DNA of 64,000 bases from NCBI GenBank assembly GCA_964445695.1, contig CAYULF010000014.1, forward strand, positions 87,539 through 151,538, given 5' to 3'. Source of the stretch: JAUIKM01 sp964445695. GTDB lineage: Bacteria; Bacteroidota; Ignavibacteria; Kapaibacteriales; UBA7675. Numbering within the stretch: the stretch's first letter is position 1; each line of letters starts with the position of its first letter. A program made the position numbers and the translations under genes. This document shows, piece after piece, positions 45,597-54,370 of the stretch. The notes beneath the pieces were generated by a model, which saw only the letters and a program-made list of their open reading frames with translations, did no database searches and was not told the origin of the DNA.

Positions 45597-47105
45597 TTAA
45601 ACAGTTGAATTGTCGGGACTTGCGGGGCCGTCACCAAGCGCCTCGCGCAGCAGGCGTTCATTCTCGCCGTTGAAAAAGTGCGGGAACTCGCGCTGAAAGT
45701 CGATGAGTTTGCTGTCGTCGCATTTGATCGACTGAACCAGATAGCGCATAGTGTCGGACTGACGGCGGCGTTTGGCGGAAATGCGGGCCAGAGCAAAGTA
45801 GCCTTCAGCCCACTCCGGCGCCAACTCACACACGCGGGTAAATGCCTTGCCGGCGTCGTCGAAGCGCTCCAGATCTATCAGCGTTTCGCCGTAGTCGTAC
45901 CAGCACTCAAAGTCCGCGCCGTCCAACTCGAGCACCTTCTGGTAACACTCCAGCGCTTCGTTCAGATGGCGAATATTGTAGAGCACGTCGGCCTTGGCGT
46001 ACCAGATGTCGGACGACTCGTCATCGATAGACAGAGCGTGGTTATAGTCCTCCAGGGCCTGGCGATACAGCTCGAGCGCGTCGTAGCAGGAACCGCGGCC
46101 AAAATAGGCCTCGGAATTGTCCGGCTGCAATTTGGTTGCGCGCGAATAACACTTGATGGCCTCGCGGTAGCGGCCCAGCTCCTCGTAGGCGCTGCCCATG
46201 TTGTACCAGATGGTGCCGTCGTCCGGTTCGAGCGCCAGAGCTTCCTTGAAGGACGCCAGCGCTTCATTCATGCGTCCGAGCGCCATAAAAGCTATGCCGC
46301 GGTTGAACCAGGCCGGCGGAAGCGCAGCATTGATGGCCAGCGCCATGTCGTAATTTTCAATGGCCTCGTAGTAGCGGCCTTTGCGACTCAGAATCGCGCC
46401 GCGGTTGAACCAGCCGTTGTCGGAAAAAGGATCGTCGTCCAGGAAGGCGTCGTAGGCGGCCACGGCCTGATCGAGCATGCCGAGGTTTTCGTAACAAACG
46501 CCGAGTTCGTACCAGGCATCCGGGCCGAAGCGCTCGGTCTGGGCCAGGTAGGTGAAAATCTTGACGGCTTTGCGGTATTCGCCGAACTGTTCGAGGATGA
46601 CGGCTTTGGTGTAGAGCGCGTCCTCGTTGGACGGCTCAAGTGCCAGCAATTTCTCAAGTTCGCGCATGGCGCCCTCGCTGTCGCCGGCATTTGCCATGGT
46701 GACACAGCGGTGAACGTTCGTTTCCATGTCGGCCGGATTGAGCGTCAGAGCGGAGTCGTAGGCGGCCAGGGCTTCTTCAAAGCGCAGCATATTGTGCAGC
46801 ACCATGCCCTTTTTCTGCCAGGCGTCGCCGGAATAGGGCGCAAACTCAACCCAGAGATTCGCAAAACTGAGGGCGTCCTCCAGCTTGTCCTTGTCGAGGC
46901 AGTATTCTATCAGTTCTTCGAGCGTTTCAACGTCGGGCACGATGCCGTGCTTGCTTTCGCCGCGACGCAGGGCCTCGCGCAGACGCTTGACCTCTTCTTC
47001 GAGGTTTTTGCGTTCCGGTCGGGAGCCGCCCAATTGATCGTCGTCAAAGTCAAACGTATTCATATAATCCAATCTATCCTGTTGATCGTTTGCATTGACG
47101 CTCAT
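45597..47105 (-). CDS. TPR-repeat protein
   Basis: 502 aa from the ATG with CAGG eight bases upstream. After a charged N-terminus with a short coiled coil (RKNLEEEVKRLREALRRGES, residues about 33-52), residues 70-470 form about eleven to twelve TPRs (KIFTYLAQTERFGPDAWYEL, AAYDAFLDDDPFSDNGWFNR, ASFKEALALEPDDGTIWYNM, and so on). No signal peptide; cytoplasmic scaffold. TPR proteins of this layout are common in Bacteroidota and Chlorobiota. It follows frr on the same strand but a terminator lies between. Confidence 0.92.
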   Translation of the reverse strand: MSVNANDQQDRLDYMNTFDFDDDQLGGSRPERKNLEEEVKRLREALRRGESKHGIVPDVETLEELIEYCLDKDKLEDALSFANLWVEFAPYSGDAWQKKGMVLHNMLRFEEALAAYDSALTLNPADMETNVHRCVTMANAGDSEGAMRELEKLLALEPSNEDALYTKAVILEQFGEYRKAVKIFTYLAQTERFGPDAWYELGVCYENLGMLDQAVAAYDAFLDDDPFSDNGWFNRGAILSRKGRYYEAIENYDMALAINAALPPAWFNRGIAFMALGRMNEALASFKEALALEPDDGTIWYNMGSAYEELGRYREAIKCYSRATKLQPDNSEAYFGRGSCYDALELYRQALEDYNHALSIDDESSDIWYAKADVLYNIRHLNEALECYQKVLELDGADFECWYDYGETLIDLERFDDAGKAFTRVCELAPEWAEGYFALARISAKRRRQSDTMRYLVQSIKCDDSKLIDFQREFPHFFNGENERLLREALGDGPASPDNSTV

Positions 47106-47184
47106 TGTCGCCTGCAATTTTACCGATGCGGCGCGCCAAATCCAAACCACAAAGACCTGCCTTTTGGGGTGAACGCCATTCAAG

Positions 47185-47220
47185 AAAACGCAAAAGCCGC
47201 CCGTCCAAGCGACAGGCGGC
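47185..47220 (-). terminator. Terminator after frr
   Basis: Read on the minus strand: GCCGCCTGTC, loop, GACGGGCGGC, then TTTTGCGTTTT. It lies 36 bases after the frr stop. Confidence 0.85.
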
Positions 47221-47255
47221 CCGTTCATCCAATTCAGGCTGAGTACAGCGTCGAC

Positions 47256-47810
47256 TCAGACTTCCATGATTTCTTTTTGTTTGGCTTCGAGTATTTCGTC
47301 GATCTTCTTGATGTATTTGTTCGTAAGCTTCTGAACTTCTTCCTCGCCGCCCTTGCGATCGTCTTCTGAAATCTCTTTGGCTTTCTCGAGTTTCTTGAGA
47401 CCGTCGTTGGCGTCGCGGCGCGTGTTGCGCACGGAGATGCGGCTGTCTTCGGCGATTTTGCCGCAGGTTTTGACGTACTCTTTGCGGCGCTCTTCCGTCA
47501 GCAGCGGCACGGGGACGCGGATAACGCTGCCGTCGTTGTTGGGGTTGAGGCCCAGGTCCGCGCTCATGATGGCGCGCTCGATAGCGGCCAGCGAGGATTT
47601 TTCGAAGGGCTGCACGAGGATCATGCGCGCGTCGGGTACGGAAACGGAAGCTATCTGAGCGAGAGGCGTCGGAGCCCCGTAGTATTCGACCTTGACGCCG
47701 TCCAGCAAGTGAGAAGAGGCGCGTCCCGTCCGGACTTTGGCCATTTCAGCGGAAAAATGATCCACCGTGGACTGCATACTGCTTTCGGCTTCAAAGAAAA
47801 TTTCGTCCAT
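47256..47810 (-). CDS. frr: Ribosome recycling factor
   Basis: 184 aa, the normal length. Signature stretches: MQSTVDHFSAEMAKVRTGRA, VKVEYYGAPTPLAQIASVSV, PNNDGSVIRVPVPLLTEERR and the helical C-terminus with ISVRNTRRDANDGLKK. Together with EF-G it splits the post-termination ribosome into subunits. It lies 57 bases downstream of pyrH, in the classical pyrH-frr order. Confidence 0.98.
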   Translation of the reverse strand: MDEIFFEAESSMQSTVDHFSAEMAKVRTGRASSHLLDGVKVEYYGAPTPLAQIASVSVPDARMILVQPFEKSSLAAIERAIMSADLGLNPNNDGSVIRVPVPLLTEERRKEYVKTCGKIAEDSRISVRNTRRDANDGLKKLEKAKEISEDDRKGGEEEVQKLTNKYIKKIDEILEAKQKEIMEV

Positions 47811-47867
47811 AACAGCGGTACTGTGCTAAAAGAGTGAATAAATTCAGTTTGCCCGCGCGCTGCATCG

Positions 47868-48578
47868 TCAAAGGACGAGGCTGCCGACCTTTTCACCTTC
47901 GATCAGGGCTTTGAGAGCGCCGCGATTGTTGAGGTTGAACACAACGATCGGGACATTGTTTTCCTTGGCCAGAGTGATGGCGGTCAAATCCATGACGCGC
48001 AGGTTTTTCTCAATCACTTCCTGGTAGGAAATCTCGTCAAAGCGCACGGCATCGGCGTGTTTCTCGGGGTCGCGATCGTAGACGCCGTCCACGCGCGTTC
48101 CTTTGATGATCACGTCGGCTTCGATCTCGATGGCGCGCAGCGCAGCGGCCGTATCGGTCGTAAAATACGGATTCCCGGTTCCCGCGCCGAAAATTACCAC
48201 GCGATTTTTTTCCAGGTGGCGCACGGCGCGGCGGCGGATAAAGGGCTCGGCAATCTGCTTCATCTCAATCGATGTCTGCAGACGCGTCGGCACATTTTTC
48301 AGTTCGAGTGCATTTTGCAGAGCAATCGCGTTGATCACCGTCGCCAGCATGCCCATGTAGTCGCCGGACACCTTGTCGATGCCCTGCGCGGCCGCCTGGA
48401 CGCCGCGGTAGATATTGCCGCCGCCGATGACGAGGCCGATTTCAACTCCCAGGTGATAGACCGAAGTCACCTGGTCGGCAATGTAGCTCAATACGTCGGA
48501 ACTGATGCCGTATGGCTCTTCCCCCAGCAGTGCTTCTCCGCTGAGCTTGAGCAGAATGCGTTTGTATTGTGGCTGCAT
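47868..48578 (-). CDS. pyrH: UMP kinase
   Basis: 236 aa, the usual length for the hexameric bacterial enzyme (amino-acid-kinase fold) that phosphorylates UMP to UDP. Motifs: LKLSGEALLGEE (ATP site), GLVIGGGNIYRG, GTGNPYFTTDTAAALRA (UMP site) and KGTRVDGVYDRDP. A terminator separates it from tsf upstream, so pyrH-frr probably also has its own promoter in the short gap. Confidence 0.98.
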   Translation of the reverse strand: MQPQYKRILLKLSGEALLGEEPYGISSDVLSYIADQVTSVYHLGVEIGLVIGGGNIYRGVQAAAQGIDKVSGDYMGMLATVINAIALQNALELKNVPTRLQTSIEMKQIAEPFIRRRAVRHLEKNRVVIFGAGTGNPYFTTDTAAALRAIEIEADVIIKGTRVDGVYDRDPEKHADAVRFDEISYQEVIEKNLRVMDLTAITLAKENNVPIVVFNLNNRGALKALIEGEKVGSLVL

Positions 48579-48583
48579 AGTTC

Positions 48584-48616
48584 AAAAAAAAGTCCCAGGC
48601 GAGGGCCTGAGACTTT
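48584..48616 (-). terminator. Terminator between tsf and pyrH
   Basis: On the minus strand: AAGTCTCAGGCCC, loop, CGCCTGGGACTT, then a run of T. A near-perfect stem, 22 bases after the tsf stop; it should limit read-through into pyrH. Confidence 0.88.
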
Positions 48617-48638
48617 GTAGTAAGATGTCAGAAAAAAA

Positions 48639-49511
48639 TTAGTCTTCCGACGGCTCGCAATCGCCGAGTGAGAACCGTTTGAATCCGGTGATCTTGATGC
48701 TGTCGCCGGACGCTGTTTTAACCCCGGCCAACACTTCGGCCACGGTTTTACCGCTGTCCTTAACGAAGGTCTGATCGACCAGGCAGTTCTCCTGGAAGTA
48801 CTTTTCGAGGCGGCCCTTGGCGATGCGCTCGGCGATGTTCGCCGGTTTGCCGGTCGCCACGGCTTGCTCCGTGTAGATTTCCATCTCTTTGGCAATCACA
48901 TCGGCATCGACGGCGTCGCGGTCGACATAACCGGGGCTCATGGCGGCAATCTGCATGGCGATATCGCGCAGCAGGTTTTGGCCGGCTTCGTCGGCGGGAG
49001 CGCCGTCGGCTTCGAGCATCACGCCGAGTTTGTTGCCCACGTGCGTGTAGGTCACGACGCAGGGAACGTCGGCAACGCGGCGGAAACGACCGATCAGGAT
49101 GCGCTCGCTGAATTTGGCCAGTTGTTCGTTGTAGGCGTCGCCGATCGTTTTACCGCCTTCGATGGCGGCGGCTTTGATGGCTTCAACGTCGGCCGGGCCT
49201 TCGTTGTACACCACGTTCAGCACGTTATTGGCAAAAGCCGTGAACTCGTCGTTGCGGGCTACGAAGTCAGTCTCACAATTGACTTCGACGATCGCACCGG
49301 TATGCATGTCGTCAGACGTTTTCGTCAGGATAAGCCCTTCGTTGGAATCGCGGTCGGCGCGTTTGGCAGCCGAAGCGGCGCCGCGTTTGCGCAGGTAGGC
49401 AACCGCTGCTTCCATGTCTCCGTCGGACTCGGTCAGGGCTTTCTTCACGTCAGCCATGCCGGCGCCGGTTTGATCGCGGAGGGTTTTGATCTGTTCGAGA
49501 GTTATGGACAT
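48639..49511 (-). CDS. tsf: Elongation factor Ts
   Basis: 290 aa from MSITLEQIKTLRDQTGAG; the frame is open 12 codons further upstream but this start is the family's. Hallmarks: LRDQTGAGMADVKKAL (UBA-like N-terminus) and VNCETDFVARND, the EF-Tu-contacting motif. It exchanges GDP on EF-Tu. 69 bases after rpsB, in the conserved rpsB-tsf pair. Confidence 0.98.
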   Translation of the reverse strand: MSITLEQIKTLRDQTGAGMADVKKALTESDGDMEAAVAYLRKRGAASAAKRADRDSNEGLILTKTSDDMHTGAIVEVNCETDFVARNDEFTAFANNVLNVVYNEGPADVEAIKAAAIEGGKTIGDAYNEQLAKFSERILIGRFRRVADVPCVVTYTHVGNKLGVMLEADGAPADEAGQNLLRDIAMQIAAMSPGYVDRDAVDADVIAKEMEIYTEQAVATGKPANIAERIAKGRLEKYFQENCLVDQTFVKDSGKTVAEVLAGVKTASGDSIKITGFKRFSLGDCEPSED

Positions 49512-49580
49512 AATTATTCCAGGTCGTTTATCGTTCGCAAAAAACAATCAACAGATGTTGGGGAGCCGGACACAGCCTGC

Positions 49581-50603
49581 TTATTCACTTTTGTCGGACG
49601 CGCTGTCACCGGTATCGGGCGTAGCGGCTTCGGCCTGCGGGGCCGGCGCGGCTTCGGCTTTAGGCGCTTCCACTGCGGGAGCGGCTTCGGCTTTGGGTGC
49701 TTCCTTGGCGGGAGCGGCTGCTCCTTTGCTGTCGGAATCGCCGTCTTTGGCTGCGTCACGCGAACGACCGCCGCCCTGACGCGAACCACCGCCGCCCTGT
49801 CCCTGACCGCGACCGCGGCTGCGCATTTTGCGGCGGACCTGCGGCGTGGCTTCATCGCCGCCGTCGCCTTCCTTGAACTCGCGATCATCGCCTGCAGATT
49901 CATCCGCGCGGCGGATTTTTGAGGTCTGGGAACCGTTGTGGATTCCATCGGCAACAACTTTGGAGATCAGCTCGATCGTTTTGATCGAGTCGTCGTTGGC
50001 CGGAATCGGATAGGCCACTTCCATCGGGTCGCAGTTGGTATCGACGATGGCAAAGACGGGGATGCCAAGTTTGTTGGCTTCCTTGACTGCCAGGTGTTCT
50101 TTTTTGATGTCCACGACAAAGAGCGCGCCGGGCAGGCGGGACATGTCGCGGATACCGCCGAAGACGCGCATGAGTTTGTCCTTCTCACGGGAGAGCGTCA
50201 GGCGTTCTTTTTTGCGGAGTTTATCGAAGGTGCCGTCGGTTTCCATCTTCTCGATGCTTTCGAGGTGACGGATGCTTTTGCGGATCGTCGCGAAGTTGGT
50301 AAGCATACCGCCCAGCCAGCGCTCGGTTACGAAGTAGGACCCGGCGCGCACGGCCTCGGCCGACATGATCTGTTTGGCTTGTTTTTTGGTTCCGACGAAG
50401 AGGAACTTCTGGCCGCGTTCGGCTACTTCACGCGCGGCGTCGACGGCGAGGTCGACAAGCATCTGGGTTTTGCGCAGGTCAAGGATGTGGATTCCATTGC
50501 GCTCGCCGAAGATAAAGGGCCGCATTTTGGGATTCCAGCGGCGGGTAAGGTGCCCGAAATGAGCGCCTGCTTCGAGCAGTTGCTCGATTTTAACGTATGC
50601 CAT
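49581..50603 (-). CDS. rpsB: Ribosomal protein S2 with long low-complexity tail
   Basis: 340 aa. Residues 1-235 are standard S2 (LLEAGAHFGHLTRRWNPKM, TERWLGGMLTNFATIRKS, AIVDTNCDPMEVAYPIPAND). The last 100 residues are an extension: first Arg/Gly/Gln-rich (RGRGQGQGGGGSRQGG), then Ala/Glu/Lys/Pro repeats (KAEAAPAVEAPKAEAAPAP). The usual length is about 230-280 aa. Such tails are disordered and seen in some Bacteroidota/Chlorobiota S2 proteins; an RNA-contact role for the RGG-like part is possible. Confidence 0.97.
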   Translation of the reverse strand: MAYVKIEQLLEAGAHFGHLTRRWNPKMRPFIFGERNGIHILDLRKTQMLVDLAVDAAREVAERGQKFLFVGTKKQAKQIMSAEAVRAGSYFVTERWLGGMLTNFATIRKSIRHLESIEKMETDGTFDKLRKKERLTLSREKDKLMRVFGGIRDMSRLPGALFVVDIKKEHLAVKEANKLGIPVFAIVDTNCDPMEVAYPIPANDDSIKTIELISKVVADGIHNGSQTSKIRRADESAGDDREFKEGDGGDEATPQVRRKMRSRGRGQGQGGGGSRQGGGRSRDAAKDGDSDSKGAAAPAKEAPKAEAAPAVEAPKAEAAPAPQAEAATPDTGDSASDKSE

Positions 50604-50651
50604 TGTATGGCTCCTATGTTACTGTGTTTCACGACTGCCCGGATCGCTTTT

Positions 50652-50680
50652 TTCGGAAAACCCCCGCCGTATTGCGGGGG
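50652..50680 (-). terminator. Terminator between rpsI and rpsB
   Basis: Minus strand: CCCCCGCAATACGGCGGGGG followed by TTTTCCG and an A-run. The stem is seven or more GC pairs. It splits rplM-rpsI from rpsB-tsf, 71 bases after the rpsI stop. Confidence 0.8.
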
Positions 50681-50750
50681 CCACACACCGAAAAATCACC
50701 AAGGCATGATTATTGGCAAAAAGAGACTCGACTCGGTCGAAGTCGCAGTA

Positions 50751-51140
50751 TTAACGCTTCGAGAACTGGAAGCGTTTACGCGCTTTCTTGCGACCGTATT
50801 TTTTGCGCTCGACCATACGCGGGTCACGCGTCATAACGCCGGCGGGACGCAGCGATTCTTTCAGCGCTTCATCCATGCGCACGAGGGCGCGCGCCACACC
50901 CAGCTGGGCAGCGCCTGCCTGACCGGTAATTCCGCCGCCGTGGCAGCGAATGTGCAGGTCGACAGCACCTTCCTGATCAACGATTTTCAGGGGCTTGCGG
51001 ACCGCTTTCTGCAGAATCTCTACCGGAAAAAATTCTTCCAGCGTTTTGGAGTTGACCGTAATTTTCCCGCTGCCCGGGGACAGAACCCGCACGCGCGCAA
51101 CGGCGTTCTTGCGACGGCCAAGACCACGATATTCGTTCAT
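50751..51140 (-). CDS. rpsI: Ribosomal protein S9
   Basis: 129 aa, standard length. GLGRRKNAVARVRVLSPGSG at the start and the basic C-terminal tail KKYGRKKARKRFQFSKR, which reaches the P-site tRNA, are diagnostic. It lies 28 bases after rplM. Confidence 0.98.
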   Translation of the reverse strand: MNEYRGLGRRKNAVARVRVLSPGSGKITVNSKTLEEFFPVEILQKAVRKPLKIVDQEGAVDLHIRCHGGGITGQAGAAQLGVARALVRMDEALKESLRPAGVMTRDPRMVERKKYGRKKARKRFQFSKR

Positions 51141-51168
51141 GAAAATCCTCGTTAATATTCAAACGGCG

Positions 51169-51639
51169 TCAGGCCGTGTAAGGCAATTCGTATTGCTGCG
51201 GTTTCTGCGCGGAGTGCGGATGGTCCGCACCGCGGTAGACTTTCAGTTTCTTGATGATGCGACGACCGAGGCGGTGTTTGGGGAGCATGCCCCAGACGGC
51301 CTGGCGGATCACAAACTCGGGTTTGGTCTGCATCGCATCGCGATACTTCGTGAAAATTCCACCGCCCGGGTATCCCGTGTGGCGGAAGTACTCTTTCTGG
51401 GACTCGCGCTTACCGGTCAGGACTACCTTGTCGGCATTGATGACTACGACGAAGTCGCCGCCATCGACGTGCGGAGTAAAATCGGGCTTGTGTTTGCCGC
51501 GCATCAGATGGGCCACCTGCGTTGCCAAACGCCCGAGCGTTTTACCCTCGGCATCGATAACCCACCAATTCGGCGCAACGTCTTCCTTACGCACGGATCG
51601 CGTCACGCGCGCCGTCGGATGCAGGATTTTTTCGGCCAT
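51169..51639 (-). CDS. rplM: Ribosomal protein L13
   Basis: 156 aa. WWVIDAEGKTLGRLATQVAH and DFVVVINADKVVLTGKR are conserved L13 stretches; the C-terminus has HPHSAQKPQQYEL. First gene of the minus-strand ribosomal unit. Confidence 0.98.
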   Translation of the reverse strand: MAEKILHPTARVTRSVRKEDVAPNWWVIDAEGKTLGRLATQVAHLMRGKHKPDFTPHVDGGDFVVVINADKVVLTGKRESQKEYFRHTGYPGGGIFTKYRDAMQTKPEFVIRQAVWGMLPKHRLGRRIIKKLKVYRGADHPHSAQKPQQYELPYTA

Positions 51640-51687
51640 TGTTCAATCGCTTGCGATTATTATTCGACATTTATTGGAAAGCCTGCA

Positions 51688-51716
51688 AAAATACTGCTTG
51701 AAACGCGGAAATACAA
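51688..51716 (-). promoter_or_regulatory. Likely promoter of rplM-rpsI
   Basis: On the minus strand TTGTAT, 17 bases, TATTTT, ending about 50 bases before the rplM start. Reasonable sigma70-like match in the divergent gap shared with mazG. Confidence 0.5.
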
Positions 51717-51823
51717 GTGTTATCTTGTGGTTTTTGCATTTGGCGCCGTAGAATTCGCAGCATTCCACCTGCAAGACAAGCAAAAAAGGGATTTGTGCAG
51801 TCCCCCAAGGAGTTATCCACACC

Positions 51824-52648
51824 GTGAGCCGAGACGTCCCCACTGTCCGGAAACCCCAGGACGCCGCCGCCTGGTTTGAAGCATTTGATCAACTGGTCCA
51901 CATCCTGCGCACCGACTGCCCCTGGGACCGCAAACAAACCCACGAATCCATCAGCCACATGCTGATAGAAGAGTGCTACGAAACGCTCGAAGCCATTTCC
52001 GATAAAAACGACCACGACTTCCCGCGCGAGCTGGGAGACCTGCTGCTGCACATAGTCATGCATTCCGTCATGGCCGAAGAACGCGGCGCCTTTGACGTCC
52101 GCGACGTCATCAAAGCCGAGTTCGACAAACTGGTGCAGCGCCATCCGCACGTCTTCGGCGATGTGGATGTGGCCGACGCCGACGCGGTTAAGCAGAACTG
52201 GGAACAACTCAAAATGCGCGAAGGACGGCGCTCCGCCCTGGAAGGCGTGCCCCGCCATATGCCCGCCGTACTGCGCGCCCAGCGCATTCAGGAGAAAGCC
52301 GCCAACGTGGGTTTTGACTGGTCCGATAAAAAAGATGTGTGGCGCAAGGTCCACGAGGAAATTGACGAGCTGCAGCGCGCCGCCGAAGCCGGCGCGGCCG
52401 ATGAAGTCGAGCAGGAATTCGGCGATGTTCTCTTTTCGCTCATTAATGCTGCGCGACACGAAAATATTGTCGGCGAAGAAGCGTTACAGGCTACGAACAA
52501 TAAATTCATCCGTCGCTTTCAGTTTATTGAAGACAAAGCCGCCGAGCGCGGCGTCCGGCTCAAGGACATGACTCTGGCGGAAATGGATGCGCTCTGGGAC
52601 CAGGCCAAACATGAAGAACGGCACAGCACCCCTGACTCTTCGCATTGA
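51824..52648 (+). CDS. mazG: Nucleoside triphosphate pyrophosphohydrolase MazG
   Basis: 274 aa, the normal two-domain MazG length. GTG start; AAGGAG lies 12 bases upstream, a little far. Domain 1: CPWDRKQTHESISHMLIEE, EECYETLEAI and ELGDLLLHIV (the EExxE and ExxD metal sites). Domain 2: VHEEIDELQRA and QEFGDVLFSLIN. The enzyme hydrolyses NTPs to NMP and pyrophosphate, cleaning aberrant nucleotides and, in some bacteria, tuning the stringent response. It overlaps the ABC ATPase gene by 38 bases. Confidence 0.96.
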   Translation: MSRDVPTVRKPQDAAAWFEAFDQLVHILRTDCPWDRKQTHESISHMLIEECYETLEAISDKNDHDFPRELGDLLLHIVMHSVMAEERGAFDVRDVIKAEFDKLVQRHPHVFGDVDVADADAVKQNWEQLKMREGRRSALEGVPRHMPAVLRAQRIQEKAANVGFDWSDKKDVWRKVHEEIDELQRAAEAGAADEVEQEFGDVLFSLINAARHENIVGEEALQATNNKFIRRFQFIEDKAAERGVRLKDMTLAEMDALWDQAKHEERHSTPDSSH

Positions 52649-53543
52649 ACAATTCTCCAAGACTTACCGCAAAGGACGCGGCGACGCGGTCGAAGCGCTA
52701 AAATCCTTCAGCCTGGAACTGCAAGCCGGTGAGATTTTCGGCTTGTTGGGTCCCAACGGCGCAGGTAAAACCACGCTGGTAAAAACGCTGCTGGGAATTG
52801 TGAGGCCAACGGCCGGCCGCGCGTTTATCCTGGACCATCCCGTCGGATCGGTCAAAGCGCGGCAGCACATCGGTTATCTGCCGGAGAACCACCGCTTCCC
52901 CGGCCATCTGAGCGGCGAGCAGTTAATGCGCATTTTCGGCGAACTCAGCGGCGTCAGCGGTAAAAAACTGGACGCGCGCATACATGAACTGCTGGAACTG
53001 GTGGAACTGCTGGAATGGCGCGGCACGGCCATCCGCAAGTACTCCAAGGGCATGCAGCAACGCCTCGGGCTGGCCCAGGCTCTGATCAGCAAACCACAGC
53101 TGCTCTTTCTCGACGAACCGACGGACGGCATCGACCCGGTCGGTCGCAAACGCATCCGCGACGTGCTTATCCACGCGCGCGACCAGGGCACGACAATTTT
53201 CCTCAACTCTCACCTGCTCTCCGAAGTTGAACTGCTGACGGACCGCGTCACGATCTTAAACAAAGGAACGGTCGTAGCCGCGGGCACGACGGAAGAATTA
53301 ACGGCGACGCCGAACGTGTACACGCTGGAATTCGATCCGGCGCAGGCGGACGCCATCAACGGCCTGGAAGGCGTTAAACACATGGACAGCAGCAGCGGCA
53401 CGCTGGAACTGCAGGCGGAGTCGGTCGGTGTGTTGAATCAGCGCATCGATACCTTGCGGCAACATCAGGTTTTGTTAAAAGCCGTGCGGCCCAAACGGAA
53501 TACTCTCGAACAACTCTTTTTTGACGTTATCGAGCAACAATGA
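52611..53543 (+). CDS. ABC transporter ATP-binding protein (ABC-2 type exporter)
   Basis: 310 aa from the ATG giving MKNGTAPLTLRIEQF. Walker A GPNGAGKTT, Q-loop in GYLPENHRFPG, signature YSKGMQQRLG (an LSGGQ variant), Walker B LLFLDEPTDGID and switch His in LNSHLLSEVE. The 60-residue C-terminal extension after the nucleotide domain is typical of CcmA/NatA-like exporters. It powers the permease encoded next, overlapping it by four bases (ATGA), so the two are translationally coupled. Substrate unknown. Confidence 0.95.
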   Translation: MKNGTAPLTLRIEQFSKTYRKGRGDAVEALKSFSLELQAGEIFGLLGPNGAGKTTLVKTLLGIVRPTAGRAFILDHPVGSVKARQHIGYLPENHRFPGHLSGEQLMRIFGELSGVSGKKLDARIHELLELVELLEWRGTAIRKYSKGMQQRLGLAQALISKPQLLFLDEPTDGIDPVGRKRIRDVLIHARDQGTTIFLNSHLLSEVELLTDRVTILNKGTVVAAGTTEELTATPNVYTLEFDPAQADAINGLEGVKHMDSSSGTLELQAESVGVLNQRIDTLRQHQVLLKAVRPKRNTLEQLFFDVIEQQ

Positions 53544-54370
53544 GACGATTTTCAGCGATCCTGCGCGAAACCCTCCTTGAAGTACTCTCAAACAAAGTGT
53601 TAATCGGCTTTTTTGTCATTGCGGGTCTGGGCCTGCTGGCAATGATCATCGCGATTAACATGCCGGAAACATCCGCCAAGATTGCGCGTCTGCAGCCCAC
53701 GCCGGACTTCCCGGACAGCGCGGCGCTGGAGACGTTTGTGCGCGAGTGGTTCTCGATCAGCGTCGGTTTTTTGTTTTACAACTCGTTTTTGATTGTCGCC
53801 ACGATTATCACGGCCGGGCTGGTTCCTTCGATGATGCGCAAGGGCGTTATAGATTTATATCTTTCCAAGCCGATTTCGCGCACGCAGCTGCTCTTCGGCA
53901 AGGTGCTTGGCGGTTTAATCATCGTGCTGGCCTGCATTATCTTTTTTGTCGGCGGTGTGTGGTTAATTTTTGGCTTAAAAACCGGTGTTTGGGACCCGGC
54001 GCCATTGGCTTCGATGTTCCCGATCATGGTGTCGTTTATCGGCATGTACGGCATTCTGGTCTTTATCGGCGTCACGAGCGAGTCACCGTTTCTCGGCATC
54101 ATTATTGTTTTTCTTCTGGCGGGCCTGGTCAGCGCCACATTGGCCAACCGCGAGACGACCTTGTACGGCCTGGTTCCCAGCGACATCGGCCACACGGTAA
54201 TCGACCTGCTTTACGTGATCATGCCGCAGACGAGCGAGAGTGCGGAAATCGCCGGCGACATGATGTACGGCAAGACCGTCACCAATTTTTTCCCGATGAT
54301 TCAGGCCTGTTTTACGGGGCTGCTCTTTTTCTCGCTTGCAGCCGTCAGTTTCAAGCGCAAGGAATTCTGA
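53540..54370 (+). CDS. ABC-2 type transporter permease
   Basis: 276 aa with about six membrane helices (around 20-40, 75-97, 110-145, 150-175, 180-200, 250-270) and a periplasmic segment after helix 1. RKGVIDLYLSKPISRTQLLFGK is the cytoplasmic coupling motif of ABC-2/NosY-like permeases. It forms the exporter with the preceding ATPase. An extracytoplasmic or lipid-like substrate is possible; not deducible. Confidence 0.93.
   Translation: MRRFSAILRETLLEVLSNKVLIGFFVIAGLGLLAMIIAINMPETSAKIARLQPTPDFPDSAALETFVREWFSISVGFLFYNSFLIVATIITAGLVPSMMRKGVIDLYLSKPISRTQLLFGKVLGGLIIVLACIIFFVGGVWLIFGLKTGVWDPAPLASMFPIMVSFIGMYGILVFIGVTSESPFLGIIIVFLLAGLVSATLANRETTLYGLVPSDIGHTVIDLLYVIMPQTSESAEIAGDMMYGKTVTNFFPMIQACFTGLLFFSLAAVSFKRKEF

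Noticed and set aside
45678..47369. 563-codon plus-strand frame opposite the TPR gene
   Set aside because: Pure antisense of a high-GC TPR gene; the translation has no sensible features.
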